A stretch of 64,000 nucleotides of DNA, from the NCBI GenBank assembly GCA_017521125.1, contig JAFXDV010000013.1, positions 53,255 to 117,254 of the forward strand, written 5' to 3'. Every line of letters starts with the position of its first letter. Within the stretch, counting starts at the first letter, position 1. Below, in pieces: positions 8,687 through 17,684 of this stretch. Origin of the DNA: Clostridia bacterium. Its GTDB lineage: Bacteria; Bacillota; Clostridia; Oscillospirales; Acutalibacteraceae. Both the position numbers and the translations under genes were made by a program. The notes under the pieces were generated by a model. The model did not search any database and was not told where the DNA came from. It saw nothing but the letters and a program-made list of their open reading frames with translations.

Positions 8687-10126
8687 GTGTTCAAAAGCAA
8701 AGGCTTTAAAATAGCCGTAATATCCATTTTATCAGTAATTATGCTATTGGTACTCAGTTACTTTTTTGCAATAAAAATTAATATGAACGTTAACGGCGAT
8801 AAAGAGCTTGTGGTTGAGGCCAATAGTGATTATATAGATAAAGGCGCCGATGTTAGTTTATCTTTTTTTGGCGTTAAAACCCCATTAGAATATAGTTGTG
8901 AAAACAATGTCGATACAACGTCTATTGGTGAATATAGTGTAGTATATTCGGCAAAAAAATTCGGTAAAATAAAAACAGAGGAAAGAAAGGTAATTATTGA
9001 GGACAATACCCCTCCGGAAATAATAGTTTCTTCAAAAACAGTAAAGGTTTCATTAAGTCTTATGCCTGTTACCTCCGATAAAATCAATTTTGAGTTTTCG
9101 GCTATAGACTCTTTTGATGGAGATGTTACCGCAAATGTCACAAAAGAGGTTGACGGAGACATACTTAGACTTGTTGCGACAGATGGGGCAGGGAATCAAA
9201 ACGTTACCGAAGTTAAAATAGAGTATGTTGACGATAAACCGCCTGTTATTTCCCTAAAGGGAGGATCTCTGGTTTATGTAAAATCGGGAACTCAGTACAA
9301 GGAAATAGGGTACTCGGCAAACGATAACGTTGACGGAGATTTAACCTCAAAGGTTAAGGTGACAGGACTTCCTAATATGTCAAAATCAGGAATATACGTT
9401 GTAACATACGGCGTGACCGACTCGGCAGGAAACACAACCTACGCTACAAGAAAGGTAGCCGTTTATGGTGCAGGCTATGCCGATGCATATAAAACGGTTA
9501 AACCTAATGGCAAAACGGTTTATCTTACGTTTGATGACGGCCCAGGACCTTATACGGCTCAACTTTTAGATATTTTAAAATCATATAACGTAAAAGCTAC
9601 GTTTTTCGTTACAAATCAGTTTCCCAAATATCAAAACCTTATTGGCAGAGCATATAAAGAGGGCCACGCTATCGGTGTTCATACATATACTCATAATTGG
9701 AATGTTTATTCAAGTCTTGAAAGTTATATTGATGACTTTACAAAAATGCATAATTTGATAAAAGAGCAAACAGGAATTGATACAAAAATATTCCGTTTCC
9801 CCGGTGGCGCTAATAATACAGTAAGCAAAAAATATGCAAACGGTGTTGTATCTGCAATAGCAAATCAATTAACTTCACAGGGATACGTGTATTACGACTG
9901 GAACTGCGACTGTAATGATGCCACATCTGCTTCCACAAGCCGAATTATTGAAAATGTTAAAAGACAAATTGCAAATAAAGATCATTCTGTGGTTTTAATG
10001 CACGATATAAAGAAAAAGACTGTTAATGCTGTTCCAGCGATAATTGAGTATTGCCTTGCTCATGGATATAATTTAGACGTAATTACTACCGAAACACCCC
10101 TTGTGCAACTTACCATTGCTAATTAA
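8687..10126 (+). CDS. Membrane-anchored polysaccharide deacetylase with Ig-like (DUF5011-type) domains
   Basis: A signal-anchor helix (about residues 7-29) is followed by repeated immunoglobulin-like modules (about 35-260) with the DUF5011-style pattern of DNVDGDLTSKV and VTYGVTDSAGN. The C-terminal part is a NodB/CE4 deacetylase domain (about 275-470). CE4 motifs are present: TFDDGP with the metal/catalytic Asp pair at 283-284, HTYTH with metal-binding His332 and His336, FRFPGG, and the closing VLMHD. It likely deacetylates peptidoglycan or another N-acetylated glycan outside the membrane. The start is GTG, seven bases after AAGGTG. The Ig-like modules probably act as wall spacers or glycan binders. 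Confidence 0.9.
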   Translation: MFKSKGFKIAVISILSVIMLLVLSYFFAIKINMNVNGDKELVVEANSDYIDKGADVSLSFFGVKTPLEYSCENNVDTTSIGEYSVVYSAKKFGKIKTEERKVIIEDNTPPEIIVSSKTVKVSLSLMPVTSDKINFEFSAIDSFDGDVTANVTKEVDGDILRLVATDGAGNQNVTEVKIEYVDDKPPVISLKGGSLVYVKSGTQYKEIGYSANDNVDGDLTSKVKVTGLPNMSKSGIYVVTYGVTDSAGNTTYATRKVAVYGAGYADAYKTVKPNGKTVYLTFDDGPGPYTAQLLDILKSYNVKATFFVTNQFPKYQNLIGRAYKEGHAIGVHTYTHNWNVYSSLESYIDDFTKMHNLIKEQTGIDTKIFRFPGGANNTVSKKYANGVVSAIANQLTSQGYVYYDWNCDCNDATSASTSRIIENVKRQIANKDHSVVLMHDIKKKTVNAVPAIIEYCLAHGYNLDVITTETPLVQLTIAN

Positions 10127-10153
10127 AAAAAGCCGTCTTAAAGACGGCTTTAA
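10126..10153. terminator. Bidirectional intrinsic terminator
   Basis: The stem AAGCCGTC with GACGGCTT has a TTAAA loop. A T run follows on both strands and is longer on the minus strand, where it directly follows the stop of the Asn/Gln-rich peptide gene. It also ends the deacetylase transcript. Confidence 0.9.
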
Positions 10154-10155
10154 AA

Positions 10156-10272
10156 CTATCTATTTTGATTGTTTTCCTGATTCTTGTTCTGATTCTTGTT
10201 TTGGTTGTTTTTATTTTGATTATTGTTATTATTCTTATTCTGGTTATTGTTTTGGTTGTTTTGATTGTTCAC
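10156..10272 (-). CDS. Tiny Asn/Gln-only peptide (38 aa), unrecognised
   Basis: A GTG-initiated frame of 38 codons encodes 23 Asn, 8 Gln, 4 Lys and one each of Met, Glu and Arg, with no hydrophobic residue after the start. Asn uses AAC and AAT about equally (11 and 12) and Gln uses both CAA and CAG, so this is not a simple DNA repeat. AGAGGGGTGAT precedes the GTG at normal spacing, and an intrinsic terminator follows two bases after the stop. It is the last gene of the rlmB-metG-tatD unit. The Shine-Dalgarno is the 3' arm of a strong hairpin (10276-10320). I do not know a function; a disordered, possibly sporulation- or stress-related peptide is speculation. Confidence 0.6.
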   Translation of the reverse strand: MNNQNNQNNNQNKNNNNNQNKNNQNKNQNKNQENNQNR

Positions 10273-10275
10273 GCA

Positions 10276-10320
10276 AATCACCCCTCTTTCAGTTTTATTA
10301 TTGCTGAAATTGGGGTGATT
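10276..10320 (-). promoter_or_regulatory. Hairpin that occludes the ribosome binding site of the Asn/Gln peptide gene
   Basis: AATCACCCC (10276-10284) pairs with GGGGTGATT (10312-10320), and TTTCAG (10287-10292) with CTGAAA (10304-10309). The helix is therefore 9 plus 6 bp with a small internal loop and an 11-base loop. On the minus strand the 3' arm is the Shine-Dalgarno of the downstream peptide gene. No T run follows on the minus strand, which argues against a simple tatD terminator. Confidence 0.65.
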
Positions 10321-10325
10321 ATTCT

Positions 10326-11117
10326 TTAAAATTTAAAGAGAGATATTGCGTTTTCCTTGGTTATACGATAAATCTCATTTATTGGAATTTTTTTAATTTC
10401 GCTAATTTTTTGGGCGACCAGAGAGATTAGAAAAGAATTATTAAGCTTGCCTCTGAAAGGTTCAGGTGCAAGATACGGACCGTCGGTTTCAAGAAGAATT
10501 TTTTCCATAGGAATATCTTCAACAACCTCCACAAGTTTTCGAGCGTTTTTAAAGGTAACAACTCCGCCAACACCAATATACATTCCAAGCTTTACAATCT
10601 CTCTTGCCATTTCCAAACTGCCTGAAAAACAGTGGACAACACCCTTGGGCTTATATTTTTTTAAAATTTCAAGAGTGTCGCAGTGAGCATCTCGGTCGTG
10701 AACAATTATTGGTAAATCATATTTTTTTGCAAGTTCTATCTGAAAAATAAATGCTTCTATTTGTTTTTCTCTATTTTCCTTGTTCCAATAATAATCAAGA
10801 CCTATTTCGCCAACGGCCAAAACCTTCTCGCATTTTAGTAAATTCTCTAAGGCGCCAAAATTGAGAGATTTATCGGTTATGTCCTCAGGATGAAAACCAA
10901 CTGCAGCATAGCAACAGTCGTATTTTTTTGCAAGCTCAATATTTTTTTTAGAGCTTTCTATATTGCATCCGCAGTTAATAACCGCACTGACACCCAAATC
11001 GTCAAATGAAGCAAAAATTTGGTCACGTAAACCGTCATACTGCTCACTTTCATAATGAGCGTGAGTGTCGATTATGCAGCCCTTTGGAGCAAATATTTCA
11101 GGAATAGGATAACTCAT
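10326..11117 (-). CDS. tatD: TatD family metal-dependent hydrolase (DNase)
   Basis: A cytosolic TIM-barrel metallohydrolase of the TatD family, implicated in 3'-5' nuclease activity and DNA repair. Metal-site motifs are visible in order: IIDTHAHYE near the N-terminus, AVGEIGLDYYW mid-protein, IIVHDRDAH, VVHCFSGS and LLETDGPYL. The 263-residue length is typical. The ATG overlaps the metG stop by four bases (ATGA), and the metG-tatD order is conserved in many Firmicutes, so the two are co-translated. Confidence 0.93.
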   Translation of the reverse strand: MSYPIPEIFAPKGCIIDTHAHYESEQYDGLRDQIFASFDDLGVSAVINCGCNIESSKKNIELAKKYDCCYAAVGFHPEDITDKSLNFGALENLLKCEKVLAVGEIGLDYYWNKENREKQIEAFIFQIELAKKYDLPIIVHDRDAHCDTLEILKKYKPKGVVHCFSGSLEMAREIVKLGMYIGVGGVVTFKNARKLVEVVEDIPMEKILLETDGPYLAPEPFRGKLNNSFLISLVAQKISEIKKIPINEIYRITKENAISLFKF

Positions 11118-13036
11118 CGTACCTTTGAACCTGCAGGAATACCATCTGCAAAAATAACCTTAACGTCGTTTTCTCCTGCGTCTGCGGCTAAAATCATACC
11201 GCAACTTTCAACACCGCAAAGTGTTGCAGGTTTAAGGTTAGAAACTAGTATTACCGTATGGCCAACAAGGTCATCCGGAGTATACCAAGCAGCAATACCG
11301 GATGCTACTGTGCGGTCTTTGCCGCTACCGTCATCAAGGGTAAGCTTTAAAAGTTTCTTTGCCTTCTTAACAGGCTCACATGCCTTAATATATGCGGTTT
11401 TAAGCTCAACTTTAGCAAAATCTTCAATGGAAATTTCTGCCATTGTTGTAACGTTCTCTGCCTTTTTCTCTGCTTCTTTAGCCGCCTCGGCTTCCTTTTG
11501 AATCTCCTCTAAAACTTTTGCAGTATCTAAACGAGCAAACAAAGGAGAAGCCTCTCCAACGCTATATTCCTTTACGGAATAAAAATCAAAGCTGTCGTTA
11601 TCGGTAGATAGCTGAGCCGCAATTTTTTCAGAGCAATCAGGGATAATAGGGGATAGAAGTCTGCCTAAAATACGGATACTCTCTAAAAGATTGTAAAGTA
11701 CAATTTCTAAATAATCTTTTTGACTTTCGTCCTTAGCAAGAGCCCAAGGGGTAGTCTCATCAATATACTTGTTGCAGCGTTTAGCAAAATTCATAACGAT
11801 TTCACAAGCCTCTGCATTGTGGTATGAATCCATAGCCTTATAGTAATCTTCAACAGTTTTCTTTGCACAGGAGATTAAATCTTTATCGCAGTCCTGGGTT
11901 GCCTCTCCTGCCTTAACCTTGCCACCGAAATATTTGTTGGTCATAGCAATACTTCTGTTAACAAGGTTTCCAAGGGTATTTGCAAGGTCGGTATTGAATT
12001 TGTTTATAAAGCTTTCGTAGGTAATGCTTCCGTCGTTGGTAAAGGAAATTTCAGAAAGAAGATAATATCTTACCGCATCAGAGCCAAAACGAGCGGCTAA
12101 TTCATCGGCATAAATGGTGTTGCCCTTAGATTTACTCATTTTGTCCTCACCAACAAGAACCCAGGGGTGCCCTAGAACCTGTTTTGGAAGAGGCTCACCT
12201 AAGGCCATTAAAATAATAGGCCAGTAAATAGTGTGGAAACGAACGATATCCTTGCCGATAACGTGAAGGTCGGCAGGCCAATACTTTTTGTAATGCTCAG
12301 AAGAACCGTCAGGGTCGTATCCGATACCTGTAATATAGTTTGAAAGAGCATCAATCCATACATAGATAACATGCTTATCATCAAAGCTTACAGGTACACC
12401 CCATTTGAATGATGAACGTGATACGCAAAGGTCTTGAAGACCAGGTTTTATAAAGTTATTAAGCATTTCATTTTTACGAGACTCAGGTTTGATAAAGTCT
12501 GGATTTTTTTCGTAATACTCAACAAGTCTGTCTTGATATTTTGAAAGACGCAATTTATACGCTTCTTCTTTAGAGTCAATAACTTCTCGTCCACAGTCAG
12601 GACATTTTCCGTCTATAAGCTGACTTTCGGTATAGAAAGATTCACAAGGAACGCAGTATTTTCCTTCGTAAACGGTTTTGTAGATGTCTCCTTGGTCGTA
12701 AAGCTTTTTGAATATTTTAGCAACAACTTTTTCGTGATAATCGTCGGTAGTACGAATAAATTTGTCATAGGTTGTATTCATACTTTTCCAAACATCTTTT
12801 ATCTGAGAAGAAATATTGTCTACGTAATCTTTAGGAGAGACACCCTCTGCCTTAGCATATTCTTCAATCTTCTGTCCGTGCTCGTCAGAGCCTGTCATAA
12901 AATAAACATCAAAGCCTAACATTCTCTTGTAGCGGGCAATCATATCGGCAAGGACAATGTCATAAGCATTTCCGATATGAGGCTTACGAGAAGTATAAGC
13001 AATAGCAGTAGTTATATAGAATTTTTCTTTTTCCAT
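11114..13036 (-). CDS. metG: Methionyl-tRNA synthetase with C-terminal tRNA-binding domain
   Basis: Charges tRNA-Met. The class I signature HIGN follows SRKP near residue 20, and KMSKSKGN lies near residue 304. A zinc knuckle CVPCESFYTE...CPDCG sits in the connective domain. The last 110 residues form an OB-fold tRNA-binding (EMAP-like) domain beginning around ISIEDFAKVELKTAYI, which stabilises dimers and tRNA in long MetRS forms. Length (640) is usual for Firmicutes. It follows the O-antigen-ligase-like gene after three bases with AAGGAGG upstream, and overlaps tatD. Confidence 0.97.
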   Translation of the reverse strand: MEKEKFYITTAIAYTSRKPHIGNAYDIVLADMIARYKRMLGFDVYFMTGSDEHGQKIEEYAKAEGVSPKDYVDNISSQIKDVWKSMNTTYDKFIRTTDDYHEKVVAKIFKKLYDQGDIYKTVYEGKYCVPCESFYTESQLIDGKCPDCGREVIDSKEEAYKLRLSKYQDRLVEYYEKNPDFIKPESRKNEMLNNFIKPGLQDLCVSRSSFKWGVPVSFDDKHVIYVWIDALSNYITGIGYDPDGSSEHYKKYWPADLHVIGKDIVRFHTIYWPIILMALGEPLPKQVLGHPWVLVGEDKMSKSKGNTIYADELAARFGSDAVRYYLLSEISFTNDGSITYESFINKFNTDLANTLGNLVNRSIAMTNKYFGGKVKAGEATQDCDKDLISCAKKTVEDYYKAMDSYHNAEACEIVMNFAKRCNKYIDETTPWALAKDESQKDYLEIVLYNLLESIRILGRLLSPIIPDCSEKIAAQLSTDNDSFDFYSVKEYSVGEASPLFARLDTAKVLEEIQKEAEAAKEAEKKAENVTTMAEISIEDFAKVELKTAYIKACEPVKKAKKLLKLTLDDGSGKDRTVASGIAAWYTPDDLVGHTVILVSNLKPATLCGVESCGMILAADAGENDVKVIFADGIPAGSKVR

Positions 13037-13039
13037 ATG

Positions 13040-14239
13040 TTATTCCTCCTTGGAATTTGTTAAGTTGAATTTTTCTGATCTTTTAACACAGGCAAGTACT
13101 CGCTTGTTAAGAGCACGTTCATCGATTCCAATGCCTGCAAAAACAAGAGCGTAAAGTAAACCGGTCTGAACCCAAAGCATAGTCATATCGGTTGTGGCGT
13201 GAACAATTATAGCCGTAGAAACAGATAGAATAAGAAGGGTAATCTTATTATTTCTCAAAAGTTCCTTACATTCAATAACCTTTTTGAAATAAGACCAAAG
13301 AAAAATTAAGAGCATAACTGTTCCAATAACTCCAAAACTTAAAATTGGTTCAAGAGCAAAATTGTGGGCATGGGTTGATGGGTAAGCATCCGGAATTGAT
13401 TTTAATAAGAAATAATAAGATAAGAAGCCGTGTCCAAAAAACGGTGATTTCTGAATAAGCCCCATGCTTGTATTCCAAATAGTGATTCTGTTTTCTGTGG
13501 TTATATTTGATTCCGAAAGTCGTGGGAAGATTTCAGGAACACAATATAAGATAACAAGACAGAAACAAACCACGAAAAGAAAAACGCCCAGTAAAAAATG
13601 TTTGCGGTTTAAGAATAAAAGAATAAATAAACCTACAAGAATTTCAACGAAGGCAAACATACTGCCACAAAGATACATTGTGACAGCACAGCAAAATGCC
13701 GTTATATAGTAAAATAAGACATGTGAATTATAGGAAACAACCTTATACGCACAGATGATGATTACAGTTGCCATAATGGTCGCAAGATAGTTAGTATTAA
13801 AAAACCAGAGGGTGCATCTGTAACCGGAGGAGCCAAGGTTAAACAGCTTATCAATAATAGCACAGGGTGCAATTATAATACTCATAACACAGCATATATC
13901 AAGGCCATTTTCGAAAATTTTAAGTCTTAAAACACTCCTCGCATAATAGCTTATAGTTATTATAAGGAAAAATAATATCGAACAACCTACACCAATAAAA
14001 TTGCCGTATATCGTGGCAATGAATACGGTATAAAGGGTAAAAACTGAAAATACAAGTCTACCCTTATAGGAAAATGCTGCCTGGCGCATTTCTTTTTTTG
14101 CAAGAATAATAACACCCAAAGTTAGAATAACCAGGGTGGTTATTGCAAAATGAAGAAATATCGACACAAATGCAACGTATATTAAACTTTCTGGTTTTTT
14201 GAAAAAGGATTTTATACTTTCGTTTAAAATTTTAAACAC
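13040..14239 (-). CDS. O-antigen ligase (Wzy/WaaL)-like polytopic membrane protein
   Basis: A 399-residue protein with about ten hydrophobic helices and, in the long external loop, the motif HAHNFALEPILSFGVIG. The His-containing H-x-H-N-x-x-L pattern plus the preceding FGHGFLSYY are characteristic of the Wzy_C/O-antigen ligase superfamily, which joins lipid-linked glycans to acceptors. In a Gram-positive it more likely works in wall or capsular polysaccharide polymerisation. The start is GTG, but AAGG abuts it with almost no spacing, so the true start may lie slightly downstream. It sits between the pseudo-ATPase gene and metG, an unusual setting for a glycan gene. Confidence 0.75.
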   Translation of the reverse strand: MFKILNESIKSFFKKPESLIYVAFVSIFLHFAITTLVILTLGVIILAKKEMRQAAFSYKGRLVFSVFTLYTVFIATIYGNFIGVGCSILFFLIITISYYARSVLRLKIFENGLDICCVMSIIIAPCAIIDKLFNLGSSGYRCTLWFFNTNYLATIMATVIIICAYKVVSYNSHVLFYYITAFCCAVTMYLCGSMFAFVEILVGLFILLFLNRKHFLLGVFLFVVCFCLVILYCVPEIFPRLSESNITTENRITIWNTSMGLIQKSPFFGHGFLSYYFLLKSIPDAYPSTHAHNFALEPILSFGVIGTVMLLIFLWSYFKKVIECKELLRNNKITLLILSVSTAIIVHATTDMTMLWVQTGLLYALVFAGIGIDERALNKRVLACVKRSEKFNLTNSKEE

Positions 14240-14246
14240 CTTACTT

Positions 14247-16739
14247 TTATGCAGATAATGAATAGCCTAAAAGGGAAATGAAAAGGGAAACTGCTTGTAT
14301 CAGTAGGCAAACGCCTACGTTCATAATACTTAAAGCACCGTTTAATGAAACAACGGCAAATACCGCTACACAAATAATGGCGGTAACAATATATAGGGCA
14401 AGTAAAACAGTAGAAACCTTACGGAGCCTAATAGAGTCATTAAGCAGATTTAAATAGCTTAAAATGCCGCCGCTTATAAAGGCGTGTGCCGAGGTGGTTT
14501 CCTGATAATTGACGGCAGTCTTATATTTAGCCGAACCAATATGGTCCATAATCTTAACACTGTCAGGATAAATGGAGTAATAGTCGCAAAGCATTTCCTC
14601 TGTAATATTAGGGTCACAGTTGTTAACAAGCAACGTAACGCCTGTGTTAACAAGCTTTAAAAGGCTGTTTTGTATTTCTTCATCAGGAGAATACTTAACA
14701 ATAAGTAAAGCACAAGCCCTTTGGTCACAAGCAACGTATACGGGGAAATAACCTTTGTGAAGAATTTTCTTATCAACCTCTAAAGAGGGAACGCGGATAC
14801 TGTGAGCTTCCATAAGGGTGCGGTTTCCAATGTGGAAATTATGGTCGCCAACCCAACCTGAAATACCCAGATTATCCTCGTATTTAACACTGTCTGCGAC
14901 CGGTATTTCAGTTTGATCTCCAATAATATTTCTAAATACCGACTCAAGAGGACTTTTAGAAACTGATGCAACTGCAGTAGCTTCTTTTAGTATCTCATCA
15001 ATATTAGAAGAACCTAAAGGGTGCATATTAAACAGTTCGATAGAACCTTTAGGAAATAACTCGTTAGAGTTTACAACTGCGGCATTAATCTGTTCGATTT
15101 TGCTCGCTGAATGTCTGCCGAAAATCGCCGACTTCATTTTGAATAGCTTGGTTGACATTCTGATAATGGGTAAATACTCACTGCACATTAAAGATGGCAT
15201 AGCAAAAATACTAAGAATGAGAGAAAGTCCGCAAAGGGCCGAATCAAAGGAATTGTAGGAAACACCAATAAACAGAGAAATAATAAAAGAAATACCTAAA
15301 ATTACGGCGGAAATAATAGATAAGTGTCCGCCTAAATAATTGTCATAAGAGGTGTTCTTAAGAAAATCTGAAATCTCTGCAGTACGTCGGAGTCCTGCGG
15401 CTAAAACATCTCCCTCAATTGAAGAACGAGCCATTAATGAGGTAGTTTTAACATCATCTATCAGGGTTAGCGCCTGTTTTTCTCTGCGTGCAACAATGAG
15501 TTTAAAGTTATTGAGCACCATAACAGTTTTGCGGTATTTAAAATAATCGCAAACAAGAAGAGAAAATAGTGCAGGCAACATAGATTTAAAATGATAGTTC
15601 CCTAAAATAAGACTTAGTATAAGATGAATCTCTGTGGCACAAAGACAAATTGTGGTTGGGAATTCTGCCGTCATCTTATTTGTAAAAGCGTTTTTAAGGG
15701 ATAGGAAAATATCTAAATTTAAAACAAGAGTAAGAGAAAATAGTCCAAGGGTTATGGCCGATATAACAGGGGCGTTGTGAGACACAAAAAGGTCAAAAAA
15801 GGGTAATGCAAAAACTGCCGAAACAAGTGTAAAAATGGTAGTAAAAGCAAGCCTTAAAAAAGCGGACCTTCTTCTCCTCTTTAACTTAACTCCAATTTTT
15901 CTTGCATCTGAAAAAGAAAGATAATCTTCCAAATCGGTATCATACTGTTTTTTTTCTGCTTTTTTTGGTTTTTCTTCGGAGTCATCCTTTTTAACAGTAG
16001 GTATATCCTGAATATTTATTTGTTTTGTGTGGCTTAATATATCCTCGAATTCTTCGTTGTTTTGGGTAGGCTTAATGTCAGGTAAAACCTGTGTTTTTTC
16101 TTGTTCAAATTGTTTGCTGTTTTGTAAAACCGTAAGCTTTGAGTATGTAGTGGTAAAACTTTCAGTAGGAGTTACTACGGTGCGCTTACCGGCCAAATCA
16201 TCGAGTAAAATATCAGACTGGGTTGGCATCTCAAGCTTTTCCACAACCTTAATATCTGCTTCTTCCTTAACTTTAGTTTCCTCTTCAGGCTCTACAATTT
16301 CGTTTTTGTCAGAGTCGAATTGCAAATTATAAAGCTTTGCGATTTTTTGTTTCGCTCTTCTTTCGGCAGAGTTGATAATATCATCAACGCTTTCAAGGGT
16401 GTAGTCAGGTTTGTCGTCGATGCAAATCTCTCCATCTTCGTCATAAATAAAGGGGAGACATTTCTCCAAAAGACTGCTGGTAGTAGAAATGTTAAGAGAA
16501 TCATCTTTTTCAGTTTCTTTTTCTTTTGAAGTCTCTAACATATCCTTTTTAAGAGATTCAAGAGGGGAAAAGTTTCGAGAACTTGTTATAATATCCTCAA
16601 AAATCTCATCGTTTATTTCTGTTGGCTTTTCAAATTTTAAATTTATATCATTACAAATGTCAGCAAGAGGCAAAAGCTCTGAAAAATCTTCAGAACTATC
16701 TAGGTCTTTAGGTAAATTCTTGTGGAATAAATGATTCAT
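14247..16739 (-). CDS. Degenerate P-type-ATPase-like membrane protein, catalytic motifs absent
   Basis: An 830-residue protein in two parts. Residues 1 to about 290 are hydrophilic, acidic and low-complexity. The rest has membrane helices in the pattern of a P-type ATPase: pairs near 296-350 and 475-520, and two at the C-terminus. It has N-domain-like remnants such as GWVGDHNFHIGNRTLM and KGYFPVYVACDQ. Where the phosphorylated DKTGT should be, the sequence reads AAVVNSNELFPKG; no CPC-type helix motif and no GDGxND hinge is present. I infer a pseudo-ATPase, possibly a scaffold or sensor. The ATG at 16739 follows GAAGGTGA; an ATG six codons earlier overlaps no usable site. It lies between rlmB and the O-antigen-ligase-like gene on one strand. 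Confidence 0.6.
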   Translation of the reverse strand: MNHLFHKNLPKDLDSSEDFSELLPLADICNDINLKFEKPTEINDEIFEDIITSSRNFSPLESLKKDMLETSKEKETEKDDSLNISTTSSLLEKCLPFIYDEDGEICIDDKPDYTLESVDDIINSAERRAKQKIAKLYNLQFDSDKNEIVEPEEETKVKEEADIKVVEKLEMPTQSDILLDDLAGKRTVVTPTESFTTTYSKLTVLQNSKQFEQEKTQVLPDIKPTQNNEEFEDILSHTKQINIQDIPTVKKDDSEEKPKKAEKKQYDTDLEDYLSFSDARKIGVKLKRRRRSAFLRLAFTTIFTLVSAVFALPFFDLFVSHNAPVISAITLGLFSLTLVLNLDIFLSLKNAFTNKMTAEFPTTICLCATEIHLILSLILGNYHFKSMLPALFSLLVCDYFKYRKTVMVLNNFKLIVARREKQALTLIDDVKTTSLMARSSIEGDVLAAGLRRTAEISDFLKNTSYDNYLGGHLSIISAVILGISFIISLFIGVSYNSFDSALCGLSLILSIFAMPSLMCSEYLPIIRMSTKLFKMKSAIFGRHSASKIEQINAAVVNSNELFPKGSIELFNMHPLGSSNIDEILKEATAVASVSKSPLESVFRNIIGDQTEIPVADSVKYEDNLGISGWVGDHNFHIGNRTLMEAHSIRVPSLEVDKKILHKGYFPVYVACDQRACALLIVKYSPDEEIQNSLLKLVNTGVTLLVNNCDPNITEEMLCDYYSIYPDSVKIMDHIGSAKYKTAVNYQETTSAHAFISGGILSYLNLLNDSIRLRKVSTVLLALYIVTAIICVAVFAVVSLNGALSIMNVGVCLLIQAVSLFISLLGYSLSA

Positions 16740-16772
16740 TTTTTCACCTTCTGGCATTGATATTTTTTATAA

Positions 16773-17528
16773 TTATGAACGGCTTTTTAGTACTGCGTAC
16801 ATAAGTATTCCTGCTGCAACAGAGGCGTTAAGAGAATTGATTTTTCCTATCATGGGAAGACTTATAATTCCGTCACACTTTTTAGCAACAAGAGGTCCGA
16901 TACCTCTGCCCTCGTTACCGATGACTAAGGCACAAGGAATATCGAAGTCGGTTTTTGTGTAATCATCGCCGTCCATATCGGCTCCGAAAACCCAAACACC
17001 TTTTTCCTTTAAACGCTCAATTTCGTTTGCAATATTGGTAACACGAGCAACCTTCATATATTCAAGAGCGCCGCTTGCTGCCTTTGCAACCGTAACATTG
17101 AGTGATGCGCTTCGGCGTTTTGGAATAATAATTCCATGAACACCTGCCGCTTCGGCTGTGCGAATAATGGCACCTAAATTATGGGGGTCTTCAATCTCAT
17201 CGCAAATGATAATAAAGGGCTTTTCTTTGCGTTCTTCTGCAAGCGCTAAAATATCATCAACCTGGCAATATTCCTGAGTAGCAATCATAACAGCAATACC
17301 CTGATGATTAGCGCCACCCGTAAGGTAATCAAGCTTGGAAGGGGAAACCTCTTTAATTAAAATGCCTCGCTCGTGACATTTAGCAATAATAGCAGTAACC
17401 GATCCGTTTGCAGCTCCGTGAGCAACAAGTAAACGGTCAATTTCTCTTCCCGAACGGATAGCCTCCATTACAGGGTTGCGGCCGGCTATAATATTGTTTC
17501 CGCTTTCTTTTTCATTGTTAGAAATCAC
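16773..17528 (-). CDS. rlmB: RlmB/TrmH family 23S rRNA 2'-O-ribose methyltransferase
   Basis: A SPOUT-class methyltransferase that uses SAM to methylate ribose in rRNA (RlmB: G2251 in E. coli numbering). The N-terminal substrate-binding domain begins IIAGRNPVMEAI. The SPOUT knot motifs are DEIEDPHNLGAIIRTAEAAG (motif 1), ALVIGNEGRGI (motif 2) and SLPMIGKINSLNASVAAGI (motif 3). The GTG start lies eight bases after GGAGG. It is the first gene of the minus-strand unit running to tatD. Confidence 0.92.
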   Translation of the reverse strand: MISNNEKESGNNIIAGRNPVMEAIRSGREIDRLLVAHGAANGSVTAIIAKCHERGILIKEVSPSKLDYLTGGANHQGIAVMIATQEYCQVDDILALAEERKEKPFIIICDEIEDPHNLGAIIRTAEAAGVHGIIIPKRRSASLNVTVAKAASGALEYMKVARVTNIANEIERLKEKGVWVFGADMDGDDYTKTDFDIPCALVIGNEGRGIGPLVAKKCDGIISLPMIGKINSLNASVAAGILMYAVLKSRS

Positions 17529-17684
17529 TTAAAAACCTCCAAAAAATAAATGCGCATAAATATACAAAATAAATTATACCACAAATATATAAAAAGAGGA
17601 AGAAAAATTTTTATATATATAATACTTTTATTTTCAAAATAAATGTGGTAAAATATTACTTAACATTTCTTTGGAGGTAAAACC

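Noticed and set aside
10101..10307. Plus-strand frame of 68 codons rich in Cys, Phe and Tyr after the deacetylase
   Set aside because: It is the antisense of the Asn/Gln peptide gene and runs through a terminator; it has no ribosome binding site and starts inside the deacetylase gene.
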